From contig NZ_JBEJGY010000003.1 of assembly GCF_040253615.1 (NCBI RefSeq), positions 1 through 64,000 of the forward strand: a DNA stretch of 64,000 nt, in the 5' to 3' direction. Positions within the stretch are counted from its first letter, which is position 1. Each line of letters begins with the position of its first letter. The notes below the pieces were generated by a model. That model ran no database searches, had not been told where the DNA came from, and saw nothing but the letters and a program-made list of their open reading frames with translations. Positions 52,115 through 59,730 of the stretch are shown in pieces. Origin of the DNA: Streptomyces sp. Edi4. GTDB lineage: Bacteria; Actinomycetota; Actinomycetes; Streptomycetales; Streptomycetaceae. The translations under genes were made by a program, and so were the position numbers.

Positions 52115-53146
52115 TCAGTCACTCCATCCGGGCTGCTCGGTGATCTCCACGACGGCACATCCCCAGCTGTAACCGGCTCCCACGCTGACCAGCACACAGC
52201 GGTCGCCGGGGCGGACGCTGCGGGAGACCAGCAAGTGGTCCAGGCTCGCGAACTGGTCGCCGGCCCCGAGATGACCGACCGTGCGGCTGAACTTCCAGGT
52301 GGTGCGCGCCGGGTCGATACCGAACGGCTGGTAATAGATGGCCTTCAGCCTCCTGCCCCCGAAGTGCGGCAGCACCACCCACTGGGCGTCGCCGAGCTCC
52401 ATGCCGGCGTCCGCCAGCGCCTGCTTGATCACCGTCCGCTGGCCGTGGTGGGCCCGGCTGATGGCGTACGACATCCCGGCCCGGCCGATGAACGCGCGCT
52501 TGGCCTGCTCGAAGTCGACCGGCATCCGGTGCCCGAACGGCGCGGTGGTGAACGGTTCGTCGCCCCGGTGCAGCGGCTCCAGCTCCGGGTCGGCGAACAG
52601 CGCGAGGGAGACCAGCTGGGCGACGCCGCCTCGGCGGGAGAGGACGAGCGCGGTCGCGCCGTCGGCATAAGGGGTCCCCGGGTCGGTCTGCCAGCGGTCG
52701 ATGCCCGGCGCGCAGAACCGGTCGGCGGTCGTCAGCAGCGCGTCACCGCGGCCGTGGCCCGCGGTGAGGTAGGCGGTGGCGAGGTCCAGCGCCGCGAGAC
52801 CGCCATTGGACATCTGCCGGATCTCGATGGCCTGACAGCTGTTGCCGAGCGCCTCACGCTGAATGTACGAGGCGACGGGCCACAGGTCCTGGCCCTGGTG
52901 GTAGGTGTCCGCGTGCAGCAGGAGCTCCACCTCTGCCGGAGTGCTGCCCGCGCGCGCCACGGCGGTCCGGGCGGCGTGCGCGGCCATCTCGGCGGCGGAC
53001 TCATCGGGTGAGTACGCCACGGATTCCAGTCCGGTGGTGGCGGCCAGCCGGGGCGGACACGCCCCGGCGGCCACCGCGTCCTCAACCGTCAGCAGGGAGG
53101 GGAGACGTACGGAAGTCCCCCGGATGTAGATGCCTTCCACACGCAC
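52115..53146 (-). CDS. KASIII-family protein with serine in the nucleophile position
   Basis: The 343-residue protein has the KASIII fold signatures (VELLLHADTYHQGQDLWPVA, YADGATALVLSRRGGV, FSRTVGHLGAGDQFASLDH). The nucleophile loop is IEIRQMSNGGLAALDLATAYL, with Ser113 (codon TCC) where FabH has cysteine. His261 (VVLPHFGGRR) and Asp297 (GAGDQ) could complete a Ser-His-Asp type triad. DpsC of daunorubicin biosynthesis is a known starter-specific KASIII with a serine, and CerJ-like members act as acyltransferases with a Cys-His-Asp triad. The likely role is transfer or condensation of the unusual starter. It sits directly downstream of citramalate synthase in the same operon. Confidence 0.82.
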   Translation of the reverse strand: MRVEGIYIRGTSVRLPSLLTVEDAVAAGACPPRLAATTGLESVAYSPDESAAEMAAHAARTAVARAGSTPAEVELLLHADTYHQGQDLWPVASYIQREALGNSCQAIEIRQMSNGGLAALDLATAYLTAGHGRGDALLTTADRFCAPGIDRWQTDPGTPYADGATALVLSRRGGVAQLVSLALFADPELEPLHRGDEPFTTAPFGHRMPVDFEQAKRAFIGRAGMSYAISRAHHGQRTVIKQALADAGMELGDAQWVVLPHFGGRRLKAIYYQPFGIDPARTTWKFSRTVGHLGAGDQFASLDHLLVSRSVRPGDRCVLVSVGAGYSWGCAVVEITEQPGWSD

Positions 53147-53171
53147 AACCGCTCCTGTGGGTTCGAGGGTG

Positions 53172-54803
53172 TCAGCCGGCCCGGGTGGCCATCAGTCCGC
53201 GAGCGTCGCGCCCCTCGCGCTCCAGCCCCGGGCGGCCGGCCAGGACGTAGTGAACGGCGTCGAGCAGGGCCCGCCATCCCGCCGCGACCGTGTTGGCGTC
53301 CACCCCGACGGCGCCCCAGCGGCGCTCGCCGTCCTGAAACGACATCAGCACCCGGACGGCGGCTGAACTGCCCGTCTCCCCGCTGAGCACCCGGACCCGG
53401 TAGTCCACCAGCTCCAGTTGGCCGAGTTCGGGAAAGTGGGGGTCGAGCGCCTTGTGCAGGGCGGTGTCCAGGGCGTGGACCGGACCGTTGCCGCGCTCCT
53501 GGGCCACGAGCGGGACGCCGTCGACCCGCAGCCGTACCGAGGCCTGGGTGCCGGACTGTTCGCCGCGCTTCGCGGAGACGGCCACCTGCCATTCGTCGAC
53601 GTCGAACGGCGGGGGAAGCGCAACACCCGCCAACTCCTCGCGCAGCAGCAGGGCGAAGGAGGCGTCGGCGGACTCGAAGCTGTAACCGCGGCTCTCCAGG
53701 TCCTTGACCCGGGCCGCGGCCCGCGCCGCCACCTCGGAGCCCGCGCTGACGTCGTAGCCCAGCTCCCGCGCCTTGAGTTCCACGGAGGAGCGTCCACCCA
53801 TGTCGGAGACGAGGGTGCGCAAGATGTTGCCGACCCGGGCCGGGTCGATGTGCTGGTAGAGGCCGGGATCCACGCGCAGCGCCGAGGCGTGCAGACCGGC
53901 CTTGTGCGTGAAGGCGCCCGTACTGATGTAGGGGGCCGTGGGAGGGGCGGGGATGCCGGCGAGCTCCGCGATGCTCCGGCCGATGGGGGCGAGTGCGGCG
54001 AGCCGTTCCAGCGGGATCACCTCGCAGCCCCGCTTGAGGACGAGGTTCGCGGCCAGGGTGAACAGGTTCGCGTTGCCGCACCGCTCGCCGTAACCGTGCG
54101 CCGTGCCCTGCGCGTGCACGGCGCCGGCGTCCACGGCGGCCATGGTGTTGGCGACCGCGCACCCGCTGTCGTCGTGGCAGTGGATGCCGATCGCGGCGCC
54201 GGTCATGGCGATGGTGTCGGCGACGACCGCCTTCACCTCGTCGGGCAGCGAGCCGCCGTTGGTGTCGCAGAGCACGACGACCTCGGCGCCCGCCTCCATC
54301 GCGGTCCGCACGACTTCCAGCGCGTACTCGCGGTTGGCGAGATAGCCGTCGAAGTAGTGTTCGGCGTCCACGAAGACGCGGCGTCCGGCGTGCGTCAGAT
54401 GCCGCACGGTGGAGCTGATCATGGAGAGGTTCTCGGCGAGCGTGGTGCGCAGGGCCCGGTCCACGTGCCGGGTGTGGCTCTTGGCCACCAGGGTCACCAC
54501 CGGGGTCTCCGCGTCCAGGAGCGCCCGTACCTGGGGGTCGACGGACGCCGAGGTGCCCGGCCGCCGGGTGGCGCCGAAGGCGGCCAGCACGCTGGAGCCC
54601 AGATCGAGTTCCGTCCGCGCCCGGCGGAAGAACTCGGTGTCCTTGGGAACCGCGCCGGGCCAGCCGCCCTCGATGAATCCCACGCCGAGGGCGTCGAGGC
54701 TGCGTGCGACGGAGAGCTTGTCGTCGACCGTGAGCACGAGACCCTCCATCTGGGTGCCGTCGCGCAGGGTCGTGTCGTAGAGGTGAAAGCTCCGCTCCGC
54801 CAT
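53172..54803 (-). CDS. cimA: (R)-citramalate synthase (CimA-type)
   Basis: The start ATG 54803 follows AAGGAGGAGTG. The N-terminus SFHLYDTTLRDGTQMEGL contains the HMGL-like metal-binding motif. Further segments fit the TIM barrel and catalytic region: GVGFIEGGWPGAVPKDTEFF, VVVLCDTNGGSLPDEV, IGIHCHDDSGCAVANTMAAVDAG with HAQGTAHGYGERCGNANL, and YISTGAFTHKAGLHASAL. The 543 residues include the C-terminal domain typical of CimA rather than short HMG-CoA lyases. It would condense acetyl-CoA and pyruvate to citramalate, a route to 2-oxobutyrate and isoleucine-type branched acids. In the PKS cluster it probably provides the starter precursor. Confidence 0.88.
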   Translation of the reverse strand: MAERSFHLYDTTLRDGTQMEGLVLTVDDKLSVARSLDALGVGFIEGGWPGAVPKDTEFFRRARTELDLGSSVLAAFGATRRPGTSASVDPQVRALLDAETPVVTLVAKSHTRHVDRALRTTLAENLSMISSTVRHLTHAGRRVFVDAEHYFDGYLANREYALEVVRTAMEAGAEVVVLCDTNGGSLPDEVKAVVADTIAMTGAAIGIHCHDDSGCAVANTMAAVDAGAVHAQGTAHGYGERCGNANLFTLAANLVLKRGCEVIPLERLAALAPIGRSIAELAGIPAPPTAPYISTGAFTHKAGLHASALRVDPGLYQHIDPARVGNILRTLVSDMGGRSSVELKARELGYDVSAGSEVAARAAARVKDLESRGYSFESADASFALLLREELAGVALPPPFDVDEWQVAVSAKRGEQSGTQASVRLRVDGVPLVAQERGNGPVHALDTALHKALDPHFPELGQLELVDYRVRVLSGETGSSAAVRVLMSFQDGERRWGAVGVDANTVAAGWRALLDAVHYVLAGRPGLEREGRDARGLMATRAG

Positions 54804-54992
54804 CACTCCTCCTTGCTGTCGGCCTGCGGCACCGGTCTGCCGCTCTGGGGCCCTCACGGTCGGCTGTGACCCTTGAGAGCGCCTTGAGCGGCCATGCCGG
54901 TTCGGGTACGGGGCCGGCGGCCTTCCGCGGACCACGCCCGATCCTGTACGGGCCGGTGCGGTCTGGCGGTCCGGTGCGCACAGTGACGTCGG

Positions 54993-56006
54993 TCAGTGCA
55001 GTTGCGCTCGAGTCCGGCTGAACCTCGGCGCGGGAGTGGCGGGACCGCCGCCGCGGGCCAGGTGGTGGGGGTGCGAGGCCGCTTCCTCGATGCTCAGGAC
55101 CGGCGTGACACACGCTTCCGTATCGGCGAAGTGACGGGCCCACTCGTCCCGGTCCCGGACGAGGAACCGATGCGCGAACATGCGCCGCAGGGCGGGCCAG
55201 TTGACCGGGTCCCCGCGGTCCGGCATCCGCTCCGGGTCGATTTCGAGGCCGGCCAGCAGCGCCTGATAGAAGCGCTCCTCCAGGGCGCCGACGGCCACGT
55301 GACCACCGTCCGCGCAGGCGTAGCAGCGGTAGAACGGCGCTCCGCCGTCCAGCAGGTTCACCCCGCGCTCGGAACGCCACTCGCCCGCGGAGAGCATCGC
55401 GCTCATCATGCCGAGCATGGTGTTCGTGCCGTCCACGATCGCCGCGTCCACGATCTGGCCCCGGCCGGTGCGCTGGCGCTCGTAGAGGGCCGCGAGCACC
55501 CCGGCGACCAGGAACATCGCACCGCCCGCGAAGTCCCCGAGCAGATTGACCGGCGGCACGGGCGGACCGCCCGCCTCGCCGATCGCGTACAACGCCCCGG
55601 TGAGAGAGAGGTAGTTGATGTCGTGGCCGGGGGTGCCCGCGAGCGGGCCGTCCTGCCCCCAGCCGGTCATCCGTCCGTACACGAGCCCGGGGTTGCGGGC
55701 CAGGCACTCCTCGGGGCCGATGCCCAGCCGTTCGGCGACACCGGGCCGGAATCCCTCGACCAGTACGTCGGACGCCTCCACCTTGCGCAGCAGCCACGCC
55801 ACGTCCGCGGGACTCTTGAGGTCGAGCTCCGTGGAGTGCCGGCCCCGGTCCAGTTCCCCGTGCCAGTCAGCGAAAGAACGAAGGCCATCACTTCGGTCGA
55901 TGCGCAGGACATCAGCTCCCAGGTCCGCGAACATCATGCAGGCGAAGGGAGCGGGCCCGATCGCCGCCAGCTCGACCACTCGCAGGCCGTCGAGCGGCCC
56001 GGTCAT
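54993..56006 (-). CDS. alpha-methylacyl-CoA racemase-like CoA-transferase-family enzyme
   Basis: The 337-residue protein belongs to the CaiB/BaiF family and is closest in motif pattern to alpha-methylacyl-CoA racemase: GHDINYLSLTGALYAIGEAG, PVNLLGDFAGGAMFLVAGVL, GVNLLDGGAPFYRCYACADG and AVGALEERFY. With the start at ATG 56006 (GGAGCACGCG upstream), H128, D158 and E243 keep the exact spacing of the racemase catalytic residues His126, Asp156 and Glu241 of the mycobacterial enzyme. It would invert the alpha-methyl centre of a branched acyl-CoA. Formally a CoA-transferase role is possible. It is the first structural gene of the operon and follows a short leader frame. Confidence 0.82.
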   Translation of the reverse strand: MTGPLDGLRVVELAAIGPAPFACMMFADLGADVLRIDRSDGLRSFADWHGELDRGRHSTELDLKSPADVAWLLRKVEASDVLVEGFRPGVAERLGIGPEECLARNPGLVYGRMTGWGQDGPLAGTPGHDINYLSLTGALYAIGEAGGPPVPPVNLLGDFAGGAMFLVAGVLAALYERQRTGRGQIVDAAIVDGTNTMLGMMSAMLSAGEWRSERGVNLLDGGAPFYRCYACADGGHVAVGALEERFYQALLAGLEIDPERMPDRGDPVNWPALRRMFAHRFLVRDRDEWARHFADTEACVTPVLSIEEAASHPHHLARGGGPATPAPRFSRTRAQLH

Positions 56007-56083
56007 CGCGTGCTCCAGCAGCTGTGGCCGGGAAGCGTCCCCGAACCCGGCAGGGCAGTCAGGACATTCAGGGTGTTCGACAT
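56003..56083 (-). CDS. 26-residue leader peptide, probably leaderless, coupled to the racemase
   Basis: ATG 56083 lies six bases after TACGTT, the same spacing as at the carboxylase promoter, without a ribosome site. The frame encodes MSNTLNVLTALPGSGTLPGH followed by SCWSTR and its TGA overlaps the racemase ATG (ATGA at 56003-56006). This exact coupling suggests that it is translated and carries ribosomes to the racemase gene. No homologue is known to me. Confidence 0.4.
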   Translation of the reverse strand: MSNTLNVLTALPGSGTLPGHSCWSTR

Positions 56084-56089
56084 GGGGGG

Positions 56090-56135
56090 AACGTAAGCAG
56101 CGGATCCGAAGCTTCACTCGAGTTCCGCTCGACGG
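56090..56135 (-). promoter_or_regulatory. SARP heptad repeats and -10 box of the racemase operon
   Basis: On the minus strand CCGTCGAGCGGAACTCGAG (56117-56135) contains TCGAGCG and TCGAGTG 11 nt apart. It is identical in 15 of 19 positions to the site upstream of the carboxylase gene. TACGTT follows 21 nt downstream at 56090-56095, about one helical turn further than in the other site, and a degenerate third TCGG element lies in between. The divergent P450 gene starts 110 bp to the right and may share the region 56136-56245. Confidence 0.55.
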
Positions 56136-56245
56136 TGACGTCAGCAGGGGCCGGTAGGGCTCCAGCGCCGTCCGAGGGGGAAGCGGCACCGTGAACAGAG
56201 CGGATTTCAGTTCCCGCGCCGTGACGCCCTCAGGAAGGATGCACC

Positions 56246-57475
56246 GTGACAACCAGTGCCGTGGAGGCCGGCGATCCCGCCGGGGCGAAGACCGAGACCT
56301 TTCCCTACCGACGCCAGTGCCCCTTCACCCCGCCCAAGGACTACGCGGAGATGGCCGCCAAGGACGTCTCCCAGGTCACGCTCACCGGGTCCGGACTGCG
56401 CATCTGGACGGTCACGAACTACCGGATGATCCGGGAACTGCTCACCGACCTGCGGGTCAGCGCCTCACGCAGGCACGACAACTTCCCCTTCTACTTCATC
56501 GCCCCGCCGGAGTACCGCACGGAGACCTCGTTCATCGGCTACGACGGCAAGGAACACAGCGACACCCGCCGCAAGGCGGCGCTGACGTTCACCAACCGGC
56601 AGGTGCAGCGGCTGCGTCCGCGCATCGAAGAGATAGTCGACGAGCACCTGGACACCCTGCTCTCGCTGGAGCCGCCGGCGGACTTCCACCGGGTGTTCTC
56701 GCTGGCCGTGCCCATGACGGTGATCTGTGAGCTGCTCGGTATTCCGCAGGACCAGCACGATTTCTTCATCAAGCACGGCACGGCGCTGCTCGGCGGGCAC
56801 AGCTCCACCGAGGAGCGGCAGGCCGCGATCGTCGAAGTGAACGCCTATATAGGCGAGTTGATTCAGCTCAAGAAGCGGGAGCCGGGCGAGGACCTGCTCA
56901 GCCGCGCGATGGCGGACTACGCGGAGTCCGGCGAGGAGTACACCGACCGGGACCTGTTCAACATGGTCCGGCTGCTGATGAACGGCGGCCACGAGACGAC
57001 CGCCAGCCAGATTTCCCTCGGCACGGCCTGCCTCCTGGAGAATCCCGGCCAGCTCGAACTGCTCCTGAACGACCCGTCGTTGGTCAAGCCAGCCGTCGAG
57101 GAGCTGGTGCGGTTCGCGACCATCGGGGACACCGCCGTCCCCCGCGTGGCCCTGGAGGACATCGAGATCGGCGGCCAGGTGATCCGCAAGGGGGACGGAA
57201 TCCTGTGTTTGGGTCTCGCCGCCAACCGCGACCCGGAGGTGTTCCCCGAGCCGGAAAAGCTCGACATCACCCGGGGCAGCCGCAAGCATCTGGGTTTCGG
57301 GCACGGGGTGCACCACTGCATCGGCGCCGACCTCGCGCGTCTGGAGCTGGAGATCGTGTGGAGCAAGCTCTTCCAGCGCGTCCCCACGCTGAAGCTCGCC
57401 AAGCCGTTCCTGGAGATACCGCGCAAGGAAGGCGCGGTCATCTACGGGCTGTGGGAGCTGCCCGTCACCTGGTGA
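56246..57475 (+). CDS. cytochrome P450 monooxygenase
   Basis: GTG 56246, preceded by AGGAAGGA, gives 409 residues. The heme-binding loop is HLGFGHGVHHCIGADLAR (Cys358), the K-helix pair is VEELVR, and the I-helix motif reads LLMNGGHETTA, with Asn in place of the usual Ala at 246. Soluble bacterial P450s of this size use ferredoxin partners, and none is encoded next to it. In this cluster it could epoxidise or hydroxylate the side chain or the aromatic core. Epoxidation of an unsaturated starter would make a DNA-reactive product, but that is an inference. It is divergent from the racemase operon. Confidence 0.9.
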   Translation: MTTSAVEAGDPAGAKTETFPYRRQCPFTPPKDYAEMAAKDVSQVTLTGSGLRIWTVTNYRMIRELLTDLRVSASRRHDNFPFYFIAPPEYRTETSFIGYDGKEHSDTRRKAALTFTNRQVQRLRPRIEEIVDEHLDTLLSLEPPADFHRVFSLAVPMTVICELLGIPQDQHDFFIKHGTALLGGHSSTEERQAAIVEVNAYIGELIQLKKREPGEDLLSRAMADYAESGEEYTDRDLFNMVRLLMNGGHETTASQISLGTACLLENPGQLELLLNDPSLVKPAVEELVRFATIGDTAVPRVALEDIEIGGQVIRKGDGILCLGLAANRDPEVFPEPEKLDITRGSRKHLGFGHGVHHCIGADLARLELEIVWSKLFQRVPTLKLAKPFLEIPRKEGAVIYGLWELPVTW

Positions 57476-57682
57476 AGCCGCGCGGACAGCCCGCCCCCGG
57501 CGATCCGTCGCGGGCCGGCTCCGCGTGCCCCGCCCGGTGCGCGGGGCGTGCCCTTCCCGGGCGGCACGGGCCTGTGGACGCTGTAGCGGCTCTCCAGGGC
57601 CCTTCCAGGCACCCGGGCCACGGTGGGGCTCCAGGCGACGCCACCGCACACAGCAGGCGTGCCCCGACCGGAAGGAACCGGT
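57476..57682. other. intergenic gap
   Basis: This 207-bp GC-rich gap between the P450 and the SnoaL-like gene shows no gene and no clear promoter or terminator. Confidence 0.4.
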
Positions 57683-58213
57683 GTGCCCCAGGCAGTGCAG
57701 GAAACCGGACAGCGGGTGACCGCGGACCTCTATGTCGAGGTGCAGCAGTTCTACGCACGGCAGATGCCGCTTCTCGAGGAGCGGCGGCTGGAGGAGTTCC
57801 TGGAGACGCTCACCGAGGACGGCTCGATCGAGCACCGTCCCGGGGGGTGGAGGCTCGAAGGACGTGCGCAGTTGCTGACCGAGATGCGTCAGCGCCGGGG
57901 CGACCCGGAACGGCCGCTGGTCGAGGAGGTGTCGGCCCGTGAGGCACGGCAGAAGAACATCGCGTACTACGACGGCCTCGTGTACCGGTACTGGTTCGAC
58001 CGGATGCGGATCGACCCGGTCGGCGAGGACACCCTGCACGTCCGGTACCAGGCCATCGTGAGCATGACCGATGCGGCCGGCAAGGTGAGTTTCGAGCCGA
58101 CGACCGTCGTGGAGGACGTCCTGGTCCGGATCGACGGGGAGCTGTACACACGTTCCCGGCTGGTCACCCACGACTCTCCCCACTGGGCCGACAAGATCCA
58201 CAACCCGTCCTGA
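57683..58213 (+). CDS. SnoaL-like / NTF2-fold protein
   Basis: GTG 57683 follows GGAAGGAACC and gives 176 residues. LYVEVQQFYARQMPLLEERRLEEFLETLTEDGSIEHRPGGW and VVEDVLVRIDGELYTRSRLVTHDS match the cone-shaped NTF2-like fold of SnoaL_4 proteins, which are related to ring-hydroxylating dioxygenase beta subunits. In aromatic polyketide clusters such proteins act as cyclases, hydroxylases or epimerases, sometimes together with deoxysugar genes. No Rieske alpha subunit is near, so a dioxygenase role is unlikely. It lies 59 bp upstream of the 2,3-dehydratase gene. Confidence 0.65.
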   Translation: MPQAVQETGQRVTADLYVEVQQFYARQMPLLEERRLEEFLETLTEDGSIEHRPGGWRLEGRAQLLTEMRQRRGDPERPLVEEVSAREARQKNIAYYDGLVYRYWFDRMRIDPVGEDTLHVRYQAIVSMTDAAGKVSFEPTTVVEDVLVRIDGELYTRSRLVTHDSPHWADKIHNPS

Positions 58214-58272
58214 CCGACGCGAAGCCCCGCCCGCGCCGGCCCCCGGCAAGCCGCTCACCGCGGAGGTTCCCC

Positions 58273-59730
58273 TTGTCCACCCGCCCTGGGGCGGCCGAGC
58301 GCTTCGCGCGTTCCGCAGCCATCACCCGCGACGGCTCCTGGCTGCGCACCAGCGACGTCGCCGACTGGATGGCACAGCGCGCGCTGTGCCACCGCTTCGC
58401 CGTCGACCGCATTCCCTTCGCGGCGCTCGACGGCTGGTCCTTCGCCGGGAGCACCGGGAACCTGACCCATCGCAGTGGCCGCTTCTTCACCGTGGAAGGC
58501 ATGCGGGTCTCGGTGGACTCCGGTCCCTTCCGCGACTGGCAGCAGCCGATCATCCATCAACCGGAAGTCGGCATCCTGGGCATCCTGGCCAAGGAGTTCG
58601 ACGGGGTGCCGTACTTCCTCATGCAGGCCAAGATGGAGCCGGGCAACCGCAATCTGCTACAGCTCTCCCCCACGGTGCAGGCGACGCGCAGCAACTACAC
58701 CAGGGTGCACCGCGGTGCGGACGTGCCCTACCTCGACCACTTCCTGCGGCCCGTGCCGGGCAGCGTGGCGGCCGACGTCCTGCAATCCGAGCACGGCTCC
58801 TGGTTCTTCCGCAAGCGCAACCGGAACATGATCGTCGTGACCGATGACGAGGTGCCGGTGGCCGACGACTTCTGCTGGCTGACGCTCGGTCAGATCGGTG
58901 AACTGCTGCGCGTGGACAACGTGGTGAACATGGACGCCCGTACGGTGCTGTCCTGCCTGCCGATTCCGGACGCCGGGCCGTGGGGCGACACGGGTCTGCT
59001 TTCGTGGTTCACCGCCGAACGCTCCCGTCACTCGGTCCGTGCCGATCTGGTGCCGCTGAGCACAGTGGCGGGCTGGCGGTCGGGGCCGCACGCCATCGAG
59101 CACGAGCTCGGCCGGTATTTCCGGGTGGTGGCGGTCCGGGTCGAGGCCGGTAGCCGGGAGGTGGGCGGCTGGACCCAGCCGCTGATCGAACCGTGCGGCC
59201 AGGGCGTCACCGCCTTCCTGACACGCCAGGTCGACGGCGCCCCACAGGTCCTCGTGCACGCCCGGGTGGAGGGCGGCTTCCTCGACACCGTCGAGCTCTC
59301 CCCCACCGTCCAGTGCCTGCCGGACAATTACGCGTGGCTGGCTCCCGAGGACCGCCCACCGTTCCTCGACACCGTGCTCCGGGCCCGGCCCGAGCAGATC
59401 CGGTACGAGGCCGTCCACTCCGAGGAGGGCGGCCGGTTCCTCAACGCCGAGAGCCGCTATCTGCTCATCGACGTGGACGAGGCGGATCTCCCCAACGTCC
59501 TGCCGCCGGGGTACCGGTGGGTGGCCCCGGCCCTGCTCCGTTCCCTCGTCCGCCATGGCCACTATCTCAACGTCCAGGCGCGCAGCCTGCTTTCCCTCCT
59601 CACCACGGGAGCCGCCACGCTCGAGCGGCGGTCGAGCCCCGACGGCGACAATGGTGCGCATGCCTCATCAGCTCAGCCTGCGCACCCTCAACCGCACGTA
59701 TCTGGATCGTCAGTTACTGTTGCGCCGTAG
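58273..59730 (+). CDS. NDP-hexose 2,3-dehydratase
   Basis: TTG 58273 is preceded by GGAGG. The 485-residue protein has the internal duplication of the family: two halves each containing GNRNLLQLSPTVQATRSNYTRVH or GGFLDTVELSPTVQCLPDNYAWL, with QSEHGSWFFRKRNRNMIV and SEEGGRFLNAESRYLLI. This matches the OleV/TylX3 type enzyme that removes the 2-hydroxyl of an NDP-4-keto-6-deoxyhexose, the first step to 2,6-dideoxysugars. Its presence shows that the product is glycosylated with a 2-deoxysugar. The 3' end overlaps the DNA glycosylase gene by 71 bases in another frame. Confidence 0.9.
   Translation: MSTRPGAAERFARSAAITRDGSWLRTSDVADWMAQRALCHRFAVDRIPFAALDGWSFAGSTGNLTHRSGRFFTVEGMRVSVDSGPFRDWQQPIIHQPEVGILGILAKEFDGVPYFLMQAKMEPGNRNLLQLSPTVQATRSNYTRVHRGADVPYLDHFLRPVPGSVAADVLQSEHGSWFFRKRNRNMIVVTDDEVPVADDFCWLTLGQIGELLRVDNVVNMDARTVLSCLPIPDAGPWGDTGLLSWFTAERSRHSVRADLVPLSTVAGWRSGPHAIEHELGRYFRVVAVRVEAGSREVGGWTQPLIEPCGQGVTAFLTRQVDGAPQVLVHARVEGGFLDTVELSPTVQCLPDNYAWLAPEDRPPFLDTVLRARPEQIRYEAVHSEEGGRFLNAESRYLLIDVDEADLPNVLPPGYRWVAPALLRSLVRHGHYLNVQARSLLSLLTTGAATLERRSSPDGDNGAHASSAQPAHPQPHVSGSSVTVAP

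Noticed and set aside
53089..55797. Minus-strand reading frame of about 900 codons
   Set aside because: It runs out of frame through citramalate synthase and the racemase and is composed mainly of Arg, Gly, Ala and Pro; the in-register genes are clearly the real ones.
57683..58213. Ring-hydroxylating dioxygenase beta subunit
   Set aside because: The fold matches, but there is no alpha subunit with a Rieske centre nearby; a SnoaL-like role is more likely.
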